Assembly: GCF_000422425.1 (NCBI RefSeq)
Contig: NZ_AULT01000015.1
Coordinates: 62,001-126,000 of the forward strand
DNA: 64,000 nt
Source: Oceanospirillum beijerinckii DSM 7166
GTDB taxonomy: Bacteria > Pseudomonadota > Gammaproteobacteria > Pseudomonadales > Halomonadaceae
Direction of reading: 5' to 3'
Under the pieces are notes generated by a model that saw only the letters and a list, made by a program, of their open reading frames with translations, was not told where the DNA came from and ran no database searches. Numbering within the stretch: the stretch's first letter is position 1; the number at the start of each line of letters is the position of its first letter. This document shows, one piece after another, positions 38,633 through 46,782 of this stretch. Both the position numbers and the translations under genes were made by a program.

Positions 38633-39814
38633 ATGAAATATATACCCGCCTTGTCACATACCGTGACAGGCTTTGTGGTCGTTCTGGTAGGGTACGCCAG
38701 CTCGGCGGCAATTATTTTTCAGGCCGCAGAAAGTGCAGGAGCCACGGCAACAGAACTGACTTCATGGCTATGGGCATTAGGTGTCGGTATGGGACTAAGC
38801 AGTATCGGGCTCTCCCTCTATTATCGACAACCGGTATTAACCGCTTGGTCTACGCCAGGTGCCGCTTTGCTGGTTACCAGTCTGTCAGGGCTTAGCATGT
38901 CGGAAGCCATTGGTGCTTTTCTGGCCTGCTCTCTTCTTATTACCGTCTGTGGCATCAGCGGCTGGTTTGATCGCTTAATTTCTCTGCTGCCTCCTGCCCT
39001 GGCGGCGGCTATGCTGGCTGGAGTACTGTTTCCTTTTGGCCTACAGGCCTTCGGGGCTTTACAGTATCAACTGGAGTTAGCCGGTTTGATGCTGTTGTGT
39101 TATCTGTTACTGAAAAACAGCCTGCCCCGTTATGCTATCCCAATCACGCTGTTAGCCGGTTTAGGACTTGCTTCATTACAGGGACAGTTTGATAGCAGCG
39201 GGATAGAGTGGCAGCTGGCCATGCCCGTATTTATGATGCCCAGCTTTTCACTGAATACGCTGATCGGTGTCGCCATTCCACTGTTTGTAGTGACGATGGC
39301 CTCACAAAATATGCCAGGACTGGCAGTGCTAAGAGCCCACGGCTATCAGGCTCCTGCATCACCACTGATCAGCTGGACGGGTATTACAGGCTTGCTCCTG
39401 GCTCCTTTTGGCGGCTTTGCCTTTAACCTGTCAGCTATTACCGCCGCAATTTGTATGAGCGAAGAAGCAGACCCAGACCGGAATAAACGTTATCTAGCAT
39501 CCATCTGGGCGGGCATTTTCTATATGCTTGCGGGTTTATTTGCGGCAACAGTCGCCAGTCTGCTATTGGTGCTGCCTAAGACGTTGATTATGGTGATCGC
39601 AGGACTGGCACTATTAACCACCATAGGTAATAGCCTGGTTAGTGCGCTGGCAGAAGAAAGCGCACACGAAAGTGCATTAATTACCTTTGCGATTACTGCT
39701 TCAGGGTTATCTCTATGGGGTATTGGTAGTGCATTTTGGGGCTTAGTGGTCGGCTTAGGGGTGTATTATCTTCGCCACTATGAGCAAAGAACGACGCTGT
39801 TTACAGCAAAGTAA
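38633..39814 (+). CDS. BenE-family (YdcO-like) transporter
   Basis: A 393-residue polytopic inner-membrane protein of the benzoate:H+ symporter family. Eleven to twelve hydrophobic segments are visible, beginning with TVTGFVVVLVGYASSAAIIF. Family blocks include SWLWALGVGMGLSSIGLSLYY, TAWSTPGAALL (about residues 70-80) and ASQNMPGLAVLRAHGYQ (about 224-240). A GAAGGAGAT ribosome site precedes the ATG. Benzoate itself is not implied, because no aromatic catabolic genes are nearby. Expression is probably controlled by the divergent XRE-cupin protein through the three operators upstream. Confidence 0.92.
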   Translation: MKYIPALSHTVTGFVVVLVGYASSAAIIFQAAESAGATATELTSWLWALGVGMGLSSIGLSLYYRQPVLTAWSTPGAALLVTSLSGLSMSEAIGAFLACSLLITVCGISGWFDRLISLLPPALAAAMLAGVLFPFGLQAFGALQYQLELAGLMLLCYLLLKNSLPRYAIPITLLAGLGLASLQGQFDSSGIEWQLAMPVFMMPSFSLNTLIGVAIPLFVVTMASQNMPGLAVLRAHGYQAPASPLISWTGITGLLLAPFGGFAFNLSAITAAICMSEEADPDRNKRYLASIWAGIFYMLAGLFAATVASLLLVLPKTLIMVIAGLALLTTIGNSLVSALAEESAHESALITFAITASGLSLWGIGSAFWGLVVGLGVYYLRHYEQRTTLFTAK

Positions 39815-39897
39815 TCTCACATGATTTTCACCTTACAAGTATTTATGCTTTGCTCAGAGCCTAAGTAAGCCAAGCAGAAACAAGAAAGCGACAAAAA

Positions 39898-39923
39898 GGC
39901 TCTGACCACCACAATCAGAGCCT
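39898..39923 (-). terminator. Terminator for the minus-strand porin gene
   Basis: GGCTCTGA and TCAGAGCC pair around a 8-nt loop. On the minus strand the stem is followed by TTTTTG, so it fits the LbtU-like gene that ends at 40072. A further direct copy of TCAGAGCCTAA lies at about 39854. Confidence 0.65.
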
Positions 39924-40071
39924 AAAATGCGATTATTCGGGGCTGGTAAGCACTGTATCGCCCAACGTCCAGCTAGAAGCCAGCAGATATAGTGATCAGT
40001 CTCCGCCAGCTAAGAGGCCAGTAAAGAAAGGTATAACCTTGGCTCTTTAACAAGCACTCTGCACTCAATGT

Positions 40072-41004
40072 TTAGAATGAAACAGCCAGTACAGCATTTA
40101 CAGTATTAGAATCTTCGCCAGCGTAATCTTCTTCATTAACCAGCTCAAAAATCACTTCAGCATTCTCGCCCAGTTCACGGGCCAAGCTCGCAACCAGCAG
40201 TTGCTCAGGCAGACCCAGCTGTTCAGCGTCCGATGTCATGCTGTAACCCAATGCCAGCAGACCAAAGTCAGTGCCGATATCAATACCCATATGGGCTGCT
40301 GACGGCTTGTCACCACCCAGGTCATCAAACTCTTCTGCCTGAATAAACTCAGCAGACAGATCGATATTACCCAAGCTGTAAGCAGCATTCAGACGGAAAG
40401 CGCTGCCATCTTCAGTTTGACCAAAAGCGTCAGTATTCCCGATATTACTCAGGAAACCGGCTCCCAGACTTAAACCATTGGCTTCGTAAGCGATATTGGC
40501 ACCAAAGTTTTCAACATTGTCATCATTTTCCTGATCGCCTTTAAAGGCATACACTTCAGCGCTAAAACTATCGGCACCAAAAGACACCATAGCCAGATCA
40601 TCGGTGTTATCTGTGAAGTCATCGGTCAGAGGACCGGTCCAGGTCGAACCCCTGATCACGCCAAATGGGATACCAGTACGACCCACTGTCAGACTGATAT
40701 CCCCCTCTTCTTCGCCTACGACAATGATGGCTTCATCAACAAAGAAGTCATCTTCACCTTCAGGATCATCTTCGTATTTCAATGTGGTTGATACGCGGAT
40801 GAAGTCATTAACTGGCGCTTCTACGGTCAGCTCAACGGTATCTACGTCAATATCTGAACTGCCATCTTCAGCATCGTTATAAGTCGCCAGTACCTCAGCA
40901 ACACCGCTGATATTAATCTGTGAAAGCTTGTCATCCGCAAAAGAGTGAGGCGTTGCAAGCAGGAAACCAGTAGAGATAACAGAAGCTAACAGTGTTTTTT
41001 TCAT
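40072..41004 (-). CDS. LbtU-family outer-membrane beta-barrel porin
   Basis: A 310-residue acidic protein with a signal peptide (MKKTLLASVISTGFLLATPHSFA). Alternating-pattern beta strands end in a C-terminal Phe (AVLAVSF), the outer-membrane barrel signature. ISGVAEVLATYNDAEDGSSD, DFFVDEAIIVVGEEEGDISLTVGRTGIPFG and SLGNIDLSAEFIQAEEF match the LbtU siderophore-porin family (Legionella legiobactin uptake). The ligand here is not known. A candidate Fur box lies about 40 bp upstream of the start, consistent with iron-dependent expression. Transcribed alone. Confidence 0.82.
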   Translation of the reverse strand: MKKTLLASVISTGFLLATPHSFADDKLSQINISGVAEVLATYNDAEDGSSDIDVDTVELTVEAPVNDFIRVSTTLKYEDDPEGEDDFFVDEAIIVVGEEEGDISLTVGRTGIPFGVIRGSTWTGPLTDDFTDNTDDLAMVSFGADSFSAEVYAFKGDQENDDNVENFGANIAYEANGLSLGAGFLSNIGNTDAFGQTEDGSAFRLNAAYSLGNIDLSAEFIQAEEFDDLGGDKPSAAHMGIDIGTDFGLLALGYSMTSDAEQLGLPEQLLVASLARELGENAEVIFELVNEEDYAGEDSNTVNAVLAVSF

Positions 41005-41044
41005 TTTTCTTTACTTTTTGAATGGGTTAGAACCTTGTTATAAA

Positions 41045-41059
41045 TAACAATTATTATCA
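41045..41059. promoter_or_regulatory. Candidate Fur box upstream of the LbtU-like porin
   Basis: TAACAATTATTATCA read on the minus strand is TGATAATAATTGTTA. It matches 12 of 14 fixed positions of the 7-1-7 Fur consensus TGATAATnATTATCA. It is 41-55 bp upstream of the porin start codon, in promoter position. Confidence 0.55.
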
Positions 41060-41239
41060 CTTGCAATAACATTACTTGATTTGATGGCCATACGTATCAT
41101 CATTCTCCAATCCCTTGATCCAAACTATGGCTTTGTTACCAAGCTCTATAGGAGACCATGAAAACGCTATGAAACGAGCCCGTATCAGAGATACGTTTGC
41201 TATGCTTAAGTAAACCCTTTCGATACAGGGATAGTAGCA

Positions 41240-42559
41240 ATGCGGGATCAGCCACATTTTTTACCCCGATTACAACTGCAATCACTACTGGATCTGCTCA
41301 TAGCGGAGGACTATCAATGTATGGGCCCTCAGATTCAGTCCAATGCCATTGTGTTTAAGCCTTTTAGTCAGGTAACGGCTCTCACCCAAGGCATTACAGA
41401 TTACCAGGATGCCGGGCACTACCGCTTACAGCCCTACGATAGCCCACGAAATTTCCATTGGAATTGCAGTGCTCAACTGCTAAAACCCTATTTCTTTCAA
41501 GCCGAACAGGTATTGTGGCAGGTAGAGAAACAGCAGGATGGTCAGCTGGTGTTCTGCCAGACCCAAAGCCATCAACCCAAACGGGCCTTCTTTGGCGTAA
41601 GAGCCTGCGATATCGCAGCATTAAAACTGCAGGATCAACACTTTTTGCACTCTGAGTTTGTTGATGATCACTACGCCGAGAATAGAAGAAATAATCTCTT
41701 TATTGCGGTTACGTGCAGCAAAGCAGGTGCCAACTGTTTTTGTCATAGAACCAGTGATGGCCCAGCCATTACCGACGGTTATGATCTTTTACTGGATGAA
41801 CTGAATGAAGGTTTTTTGCTTCAAACCGGAAGCGATGAAGGTGAGCGACTGTGTCAGCAATTGCTTCAAACACAGGTTTTGGAGATCGCCAGTTCAGAGC
41901 AACAGCAACAGGCGGATCAAAGCCTGAGTCAGGTACGGCAGACATTGTTCGATAACGATGATCAGCGACTACAATCACATCAGTCTGATCAATCCCAGCC
42001 TCCCCAATTCAAAGCTCAGCAACAATCTCAGCAACAATCTCAACAACAGCACCAACAACCAAAACACCTCCCTTTTGATCCTGAGCTGATCAGACAGGTC
42101 CTGATGCAAAACCTGGATCATCCACATTGGCAAGAACTCGCTGAAACCTGTCTATCCTGCGGAAATTGTACCTCTGTTTGCCCGACCTGCTTCTGTAGCA
42201 GTCAGCGGGATATTCCCGAACTGGATGGCAGCCAAGCGCAACATGTACGCCAGTGGGATTCCTGTTTTAGTCAGGGGCACGGCTATATCCATGGTTATCA
42301 GGTGCGGGGGAAAACTCAGCTGAGATATCAGCAGTGGTTAACCCATAAGCTGGTGAACTGGTATGAGCAATATGGCCGTAGCGGCTGCGTGGGTTGCGGG
42401 CGCTGTGTGACCTGGTGCCCTGTTGGTATTGATTTCACTCAAGCCGCGATGCAGATCTGTCAGGACAACGGCCAGATTAGCGGGGACAGAGTTAGAGGGG
42501 ACAGAGTTAGAGGGGATAGAGTTAGCAAAGATAGAGAAGGAGGACACAATGATAACTAG
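41240..42559 (+). CDS. hydB: Group 3b [NiFe] hydrogenase, iron-sulfur (beta) subunit
   Basis: A 439-residue electron-transfer subunit, similar to the beta chain of archaeal sulfhydrogenase and gamma-bacterial group 3b enzymes. The N-terminal half contains FGVRACDIAALKLQDQHFL, typical of these subunits. The C-terminal part has two 4Fe-4S motifs, CLSCGNCTSVCPTCFC (about residues 303-318) and CVGCGRCVTWCPVGID (about 385-400). It is about 80 residues longer than usual. A Gln/Ser-rich insertion (about residues 215-277) interrupts the domain before the clusters, and the C-terminus has a threefold RGDRV repeat. It overlaps the next gene by 11 bp. Confidence 0.88.
   Translation: MRDQPHFLPRLQLQSLLDLLIAEDYQCMGPQIQSNAIVFKPFSQVTALTQGITDYQDAGHYRLQPYDSPRNFHWNCSAQLLKPYFFQAEQVLWQVEKQQDGQLVFCQTQSHQPKRAFFGVRACDIAALKLQDQHFLHSEFVDDHYAENRRNNLFIAVTCSKAGANCFCHRTSDGPAITDGYDLLLDELNEGFLLQTGSDEGERLCQQLLQTQVLEIASSEQQQQADQSLSQVRQTLFDNDDQRLQSHQSDQSQPPQFKAQQQSQQQSQQQHQQPKHLPFDPELIRQVLMQNLDHPHWQELAETCLSCGNCTSVCPTCFCSSQRDIPELDGSQAQHVRQWDSCFSQGHGYIHGYQVRGKTQLRYQQWLTHKLVNWYEQYGRSGCVGCGRCVTWCPVGIDFTQAAMQICQDNGQISGDRVRGDRVRGDRVSKDREGGHNDN
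42482..42526 (+). repeat. 15-bp tandem repeat (3 copies) at the 3' end of hydB
   Basis: GGGGACAGAGTTAGA at 42482-42496 and 42497-42511 is identical, and the third unit (42512-42526) differs at two bases. In frame it encodes RGDRV-type repeats at the hydB C-terminus, just before the hydG ribosome site. Confidence 0.9.
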
Positions 42560-43463
42560 TCCAACCAGTGACGTTCAGGGTACATTGACTGAGCAAAAGA
42601 CCGTGCAGGTTAAAGCTGACGCTATGATGACTAAGCTCCAGCAACAGCCTTTTAATGCCAGAATCGTCGAGCGTATTCAGGAAAGCCCGGATATTTTTAC
42701 CCTGCGTCTGACCTTCTCTGATCCTGAGCTACAGCAGGCTTACAGCTTTGCGCCGGGGCAATTTAATATGCTCTATCTCTACGGTGTCGGCGAAGTGCCT
42801 ATCTCGATTGTGTCTGATCCTGAACATCCCGGCTCTTTTGACCATACCCTTCGCGCTGTGGGTCGCATCACTCAAGCGATGGCTCAGCTAAAAACCGGTG
42901 ATTATATCGGCGTACGGGGCCCTTTTGGTCGCGGCTGGCCATTAGAGAATGCTCAAGACAGAGATCTGGTGTTGATTACCGGCGGCTTAGGCTGCGCGCC
43001 GCTGGTTTCAGTGATCCATTACGCTCTGAATCGTCGTCAACTCTATAAACGTCTGGTGATTATGCAGGGGGTAAAACACTCCAACGACCTGATCTGGCGA
43101 CAGCAATATCAGCAATGGGCAGAGAGAGAAGATATCCAGATTCTATTAGCCGCCGATGAAACCGGCGCGCACTGGCCCTGGGCCAAGGGTTATGTCACCA
43201 ATCTGATTGCTCAGGCCCAGTTTGATAGTGATAACTGTATCGCCCTACTGTGTGGCCCGGAAGTCATGATGCAAACCGCAGCAAAACAACTGCTACAACG
43301 CCAGGTTCCCGAGCAACAGATCTGGCTCAGTATGGAACGTAATATGAAGTGTGCGGTAGGCCATTGCGGTCACTGCCAGTACGGTGCACATTTTGTCTGT
43401 AAACAAGGTCCGGTGTTTAACTACCCTGAGATTAAACAGCTGCTGAGTCAGGCAGGCTTTTAG
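42549..43463 (+). CDS. hydG: Group 3b [NiFe] hydrogenase, FAD/NAD(P)-binding (gamma) subunit
   Basis: A 304-residue diaphorase subunit. The FAD domain is at about residues 35-135 with FAPGQFNMLYLYGVGEVPISI. The NAD(P)-binding domain has VRGPFGRGWPLE and LVLITGGLGCAPLVSVIHYAL (about 138-165). A C-terminal 2Fe-2S motif is seen as MKCAVGHCGHCQYGAHFVC (about residues 269-287). It passes electrons between NADP(H) and the hydrogenase clusters. The ATG at 42549 has a GGAGG site 6 nt upstream and overlaps the end of hydB. The first 30 residues (rich in Thr/Gln/Lys) are an unusual extension. Confidence 0.9.
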   Translation: MITSPTSDVQGTLTEQKTVQVKADAMMTKLQQQPFNARIVERIQESPDIFTLRLTFSDPELQQAYSFAPGQFNMLYLYGVGEVPISIVSDPEHPGSFDHTLRAVGRITQAMAQLKTGDYIGVRGPFGRGWPLENAQDRDLVLITGGLGCAPLVSVIHYALNRRQLYKRLVIMQGVKHSNDLIWRQQYQQWAEREDIQILLAADETGAHWPWAKGYVTNLIAQAQFDSDNCIALLCGPEVMMQTAAKQLLQRQVPEQQIWLSMERNMKCAVGHCGHCQYGAHFVCKQGPVFNYPEIKQLLSQAGF

Positions 43464-43514
43464 CTCCAATAAATGATTGTAGCTCCAATAAATGGTTATA
43501 GCTCTAAAACATGG
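43461..43514 (+). repeat. 19-bp tandem repeat between hydG and hydD
   Basis: TAGCTCCAATAAATGATTG (43461-43479) and TAGCTCCAATAAATGGTTA (43480-43498) are followed by a degenerate third unit (43499-43514). The first unit contains the hydG stop codon. It widens an otherwise tight operon to a 95-bp gap. Confidence 0.85.
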
Positions 43515-43558
43515 CCTTTAACCCTGGCATACGGCTTTAGTGACAACGAGGATCTTTT

Positions 43559-44512
43559 ATGGCTCAACGGATTCCTGCACAGATCTTATCCCAACACTCA
43601 GACGCTGATGTAACTGTAACGTCAAACGCAGCTACGGATGCCTATGCTGACACCACTAATAATGGTAAGGCCAACGTTGATACCAATACCCGACTAAAAG
43701 TCGCGGTACATAAGTTTGCCTCCTGTGATGGCTGTCAGCTGGCATTTTTAAACGCCGGAGCGGACCTGCTGACCGTTAATCGCTTGTTTGATATTCGCCA
43801 CTTTGCCGAAGCCGGTCTGCTTGACAACCGTCCTCTGATTGAGAGAGATATCGATGTCGCCATTATCGAAGGCAGTGTTTGTACTGCAGAAGATATCCAG
43901 CGCCTACAGCAGATTCGAGACAGCAGCCAACGGCTGATCACCATCGGAGCCTGTGCCACCAGCGGTGGTATTCAGGCACTGCGCAATATGGCCGATGCTC
44001 AGCAGTGGCTGGCAGAGATCTACGCCCGGCCTGAAAGCCTGAGTTCGCTGGATACCGCCACACCGATCAGTCAACACGTTAAGGTGGATCTGGAGCTTTG
44101 GGGTTGCCCGGTGAACACAGAGCAGCTGCTACACGCCCTGAGGAATCTGCTATGGCATAGCCTGCCGGAAAATAATAAAGATAAGGTATGTATGGAGTGT
44201 AAACGGGCAGGCAATATCTGCGTCATGGTGACCGAAAATAAACCCTGCCTGGGGCCCGTTACTCAAGGCAGTTGCGGCGCTATCTGCCCGCATCATGGTC
44301 GGGATTGCTACGGCTGTTATGGTCCAGCGGAGAATACCAATACCGATAGTCTGAGCCAACGCTTTTCAGGTTTCGGGTTATTACCAGAAGAGATCGCCCG
44401 TAAGTTTTTACTGATTAACAGCCAAAGCAAGCCTTTCCTAGAGGAAGGTAAAAAGTGGCATAACCAGCTAACGAGTCAACCGCAAACCAGCGATAAAGGA
44501 CTACGCCTATGA
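43559..44512 (+). CDS. hydD: Group 3b [NiFe] hydrogenase small (delta) subunit
   Basis: A 317-residue small subunit carrying iron-sulfur clusters next to the NiFe site. The proximal-cluster motif SCDGCQLAFLN is at about residues 58-68, with IGACATSGGIQALRN (about 130-144) and LWGCPVN (about 180). A C-terminal Cys-rich region (CMECKRAGNICVM, CLGPVTQGSCGAICPHHGRDCYGC) provides further ligands. There is no Tat signal, so the enzyme is cytoplasmic. The 50-residue N-terminal stretch before the first domain strand is Asp/Thr/Asn-rich and looks like an added tail. It overlaps hydA by 4 bp (ATGA). Confidence 0.92.
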   Translation: MAQRIPAQILSQHSDADVTVTSNAATDAYADTTNNGKANVDTNTRLKVAVHKFASCDGCQLAFLNAGADLLTVNRLFDIRHFAEAGLLDNRPLIERDIDVAIIEGSVCTAEDIQRLQQIRDSSQRLITIGACATSGGIQALRNMADAQQWLAEIYARPESLSSLDTATPISQHVKVDLELWGCPVNTEQLLHALRNLLWHSLPENNKDKVCMECKRAGNICVMVTENKPCLGPVTQGSCGAICPHHGRDCYGCYGPAENTNTDSLSQRFSGFGLLPEEIARKFLLINSQSKPFLEEGKKWHNQLTSQPQTSDKGLRL

Positions 44513-45963
44513 GTCAGAGCCGAAGAATTCAGATTGATGTGCCGACTCTGGCCCGGGTGGAAGGTGAAGGGGCATTAAAGTTCAGCGCCGAAAATGGCCG
44601 GATTACACAGCTGCAACTGCGTATCTATGAACCACCGCGAATGTTTGAAAAACTGCTGGAAGGTCGCCATTACAGCGAGGTGCCGGATATTGTCGCCCGT
44701 ATCTGCGGTATCTGCCCGGTGGCTTATCAGATCAGTGCAGTACAGGCGTTAGAAGATATCTTTCAGGTAGAGATCTCAGACTGGGCAAAAAATCTGCGCC
44801 AGATAATGTATTGCGGCGAATGGATACAGAGCCATGCCCTGCATATTCACCTATTAGCGATTCCCGATTTTTTTGGTTATGACAGTGCTATCGCCATGGC
44901 TGAAGACTATCCACTGGAAGTGACCCGAGGTTTAAAGCTACAGAGCTTGGGGAATAAGCTGATCACTTTGTGTGGTGGCCGCTCTGTACACCCTGTGGGC
45001 TTAAAGGTGGGCGGTTTTCATCACGCACCGGAGCTGGAAGCCGCTCAAACGCTTAAGGCTGAGTTGGAAGAAGCACTGCCTGATATTGAAGCCTTGATCC
45101 ATTGGCTGGACCAAATTTCCCTGCCCGATGATCACCAAGCGTTTACCTGCGTGGCCTTAGCTCCAGATCAGGCTTTAACCCCAGCTCAGGCTTTATCTCC
45201 GGTTCAGGCTACAGCTTCAACAACGACTCAAGGGAATAACCAGATCAACGCAGACTATCCCATTATGGGGCGTCAGCTGACGGCTACTACGAATACCGGA
45301 AACGGGGAAAAGAAAGAGAAAGAGGAAGGGGAAAGAAAAGAGAGCAGGACCGACAAAGAATCAAATACCTCACTTAACCTCGATATCGAACACTTTCAGG
45401 ATCACTTTAAGGAGCACCAGCAGGATTGCTCCACCGCCCTGCACTGCTTATTAGATGGCCAACCCTATCTGGTTGGGCCACTGGCCCGTATTAATCTGAA
45501 CTATGCGCTGTTATTGCCACAAGTTCAGCAGCAGATGACTCAGCTACAAACCCAGTTCCCGAGTCAGAATATGTTCCATAGCGTGATTGCCCGTGCTTTA
45601 GAGCTCTATCAGGCAATACTGCAAGCTATCGAGTGCCTGGAAAATTATCAGCCAACCAATACACCCTATGAAAAGATCACTGTTAAAGCGGGCACCGGTT
45701 TTGGCTGTAGCGAAGCACCACGGGGCATTCTCTGGCATAGCTATCAGGTGGATGAACAGGGGCTGATTAAAAAAGCGACTATCGTACCGCCTACCAGCCA
45801 AAATCAGGCGCGCATCGAACAGGATCTTGAGCAGAGTCTCTATCAATACGGTCTGGAACACAGTGATGATGAGCTGAGGCTTAGAGCTGAAAGTGTGATC
45901 AGAAACTATGATCCCTGTATCTCCTGCGCAACTCACTTTTTAAAGCTGGATATTTCCCGGTAA
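44509..45963 (+). CDS. hydA: Group 3b [NiFe] hydrogenase large (alpha) subunit
   Basis: A 484-residue catalytic subunit. The N-terminal NiFe ligand motif RICGICPVAYQ lies at about residues 64-74 and the C-terminal one, DPCISCATH, at about 468-476. All four Cys are present, and the product ends eight residues after the His, the probable cleavage point of the maturation protease. QSLGNKLITLCGGRSVHPVGLKVGGF is a group 3 signature. A low-complexity insert at about residues 217-297 (Ala/Gln/Pro/Thr, then Lys/Glu-rich) has no family counterpart and accounts for the extra length over about 430. It oxidises or evolves H2 with NADP(H) through the other subunits. Confidence 0.93.
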   Translation: MSQSRRIQIDVPTLARVEGEGALKFSAENGRITQLQLRIYEPPRMFEKLLEGRHYSEVPDIVARICGICPVAYQISAVQALEDIFQVEISDWAKNLRQIMYCGEWIQSHALHIHLLAIPDFFGYDSAIAMAEDYPLEVTRGLKLQSLGNKLITLCGGRSVHPVGLKVGGFHHAPELEAAQTLKAELEEALPDIEALIHWLDQISLPDDHQAFTCVALAPDQALTPAQALSPVQATASTTTQGNNQINADYPIMGRQLTATTNTGNGEKKEKEEGERKESRTDKESNTSLNLDIEHFQDHFKEHQQDCSTALHCLLDGQPYLVGPLARINLNYALLLPQVQQQMTQLQTQFPSQNMFHSVIARALELYQAILQAIECLENYQPTNTPYEKITVKAGTGFGCSEAPRGILWHSYQVDEQGLIKKATIVPPTSQNQARIEQDLEQSLYQYGLEHSDDELRLRAESVIRNYDPCISCATHFLKLDISR

Positions 45964-46020
45964 GCAAAGTTTGAAGCACTCAATATCTTTCACGTTAAGT
46001 ATTTTGATAGACAAAATGAG

Positions 46021-46131
46021 CAGGTTGGATAAGCGAAGCACCATCCGACAAAACGCTGCGTATCCAACAAATCGTCGGAAGGCGCCTTGCGGCTTTTCCA
46101 ACCTACAAACATTTATCGCAATTGGTATAAA
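46021..46131. repeat. Dispersed palindromic repeat, copy 1
   Basis: About 110 bp between hydA and the maturation protease gene. Outer arms AGGTTGG/CCAACCT (46022-46028, 46098-46104) and inner ATCCGAC/GTCGGAA make a folded palindrome. The segment GTCGGAAGGCGCCTTGCGGC...TACAA matches copy 2 at 55769-55873 with only a few changes, and both are followed by TTGGTATAA. Confidence 0.8.
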
Positions 46132-46164
46132 GCGTGAGAACCAAGGGTAAAGGAATTAATAGAT

Positions 46165-46758
46165 ATGCTGACGATTATCGGGATCGGCTCCCCAATGCCA
46201 GGAGATCAGCTGGGTTGGCAGGTCATTGATCAGTTACAGCAACTCAGGCAACACCGTGATATCGAACTCGATACCTATGGCTCGCTCCAGCCAGCCAATC
46301 AAATCCAGTCGATCGATCAAATCCAACTAATCAAGCTGGATCGTCCCGGCAGTGGCTTATTGGATTATCTGGACGTAGAAAACAGGGCTATTCTGATTGA
46401 TGCCATTATGAGTGAACAGCATGATTTTGGTGAAGTGATCCGCTTGGATGCTCATCAGTTAGTAGCCCCTTCAGATAGTGCAGTGACCAGAAAGCAACCC
46501 AGCTTACTTTCAAGCCATGGCTTTGGCCTACGGGAAGCATTATTGTTAGCCAGTCAATTGAAACGTTTGCCCCCTGAATGCCAGATCATAGGTTTAAATC
46601 TGTATCCTTCTCTGCAATCAAGTGGAAATCACATCGCGTATAATAGTCTGCACAAAACGCCTGCTGAGAGAGAGGCGTTCCTATCGATTGATATCAGACC
46701 ATTGATCGCGCTGGTAACAACCGAGATCAATTCCGCCGAAGCCCTTCGCAACGTCTAA
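46165..46758 (+). CDS. Hydrogenase maturation protease (HycI/HoxW type)
   Basis: A 197-residue endopeptidase expected to clip the C-terminal octapeptide of the large subunit after NiFe insertion. IIGIGSPMPGDQLGWQVID is the N-terminal metal-sensing loop, although the usual GNxxxxDD is changed to GSPMPGDQ. RAILIDAIMS supplies the second acidic ligand, and LLSSHGFGLREAL the His. An Asn/Gln/Ile repeat-like stretch (QPANQIQSIDQIQLIKL, about residues 45-61) is another low-complexity addition like those in the structural subunits. It follows hydA after a 200-bp gap occupied by a palindromic repeat. No hypABCDEF genes are in the window. Confidence 0.82.
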   Translation: MLTIIGIGSPMPGDQLGWQVIDQLQQLRQHRDIELDTYGSLQPANQIQSIDQIQLIKLDRPGSGLLDYLDVENRAILIDAIMSEQHDFGEVIRLDAHQLVAPSDSAVTRKQPSLLSSHGFGLREALLLASQLKRLPPECQIIGLNLYPSLQSSGNHIAYNSLHKTPAEREAFLSIDIRPLIALVTTEINSAEALRNV

Positions 46759-46782
46759 TTCACAGCGGCTAATTAACAATGG

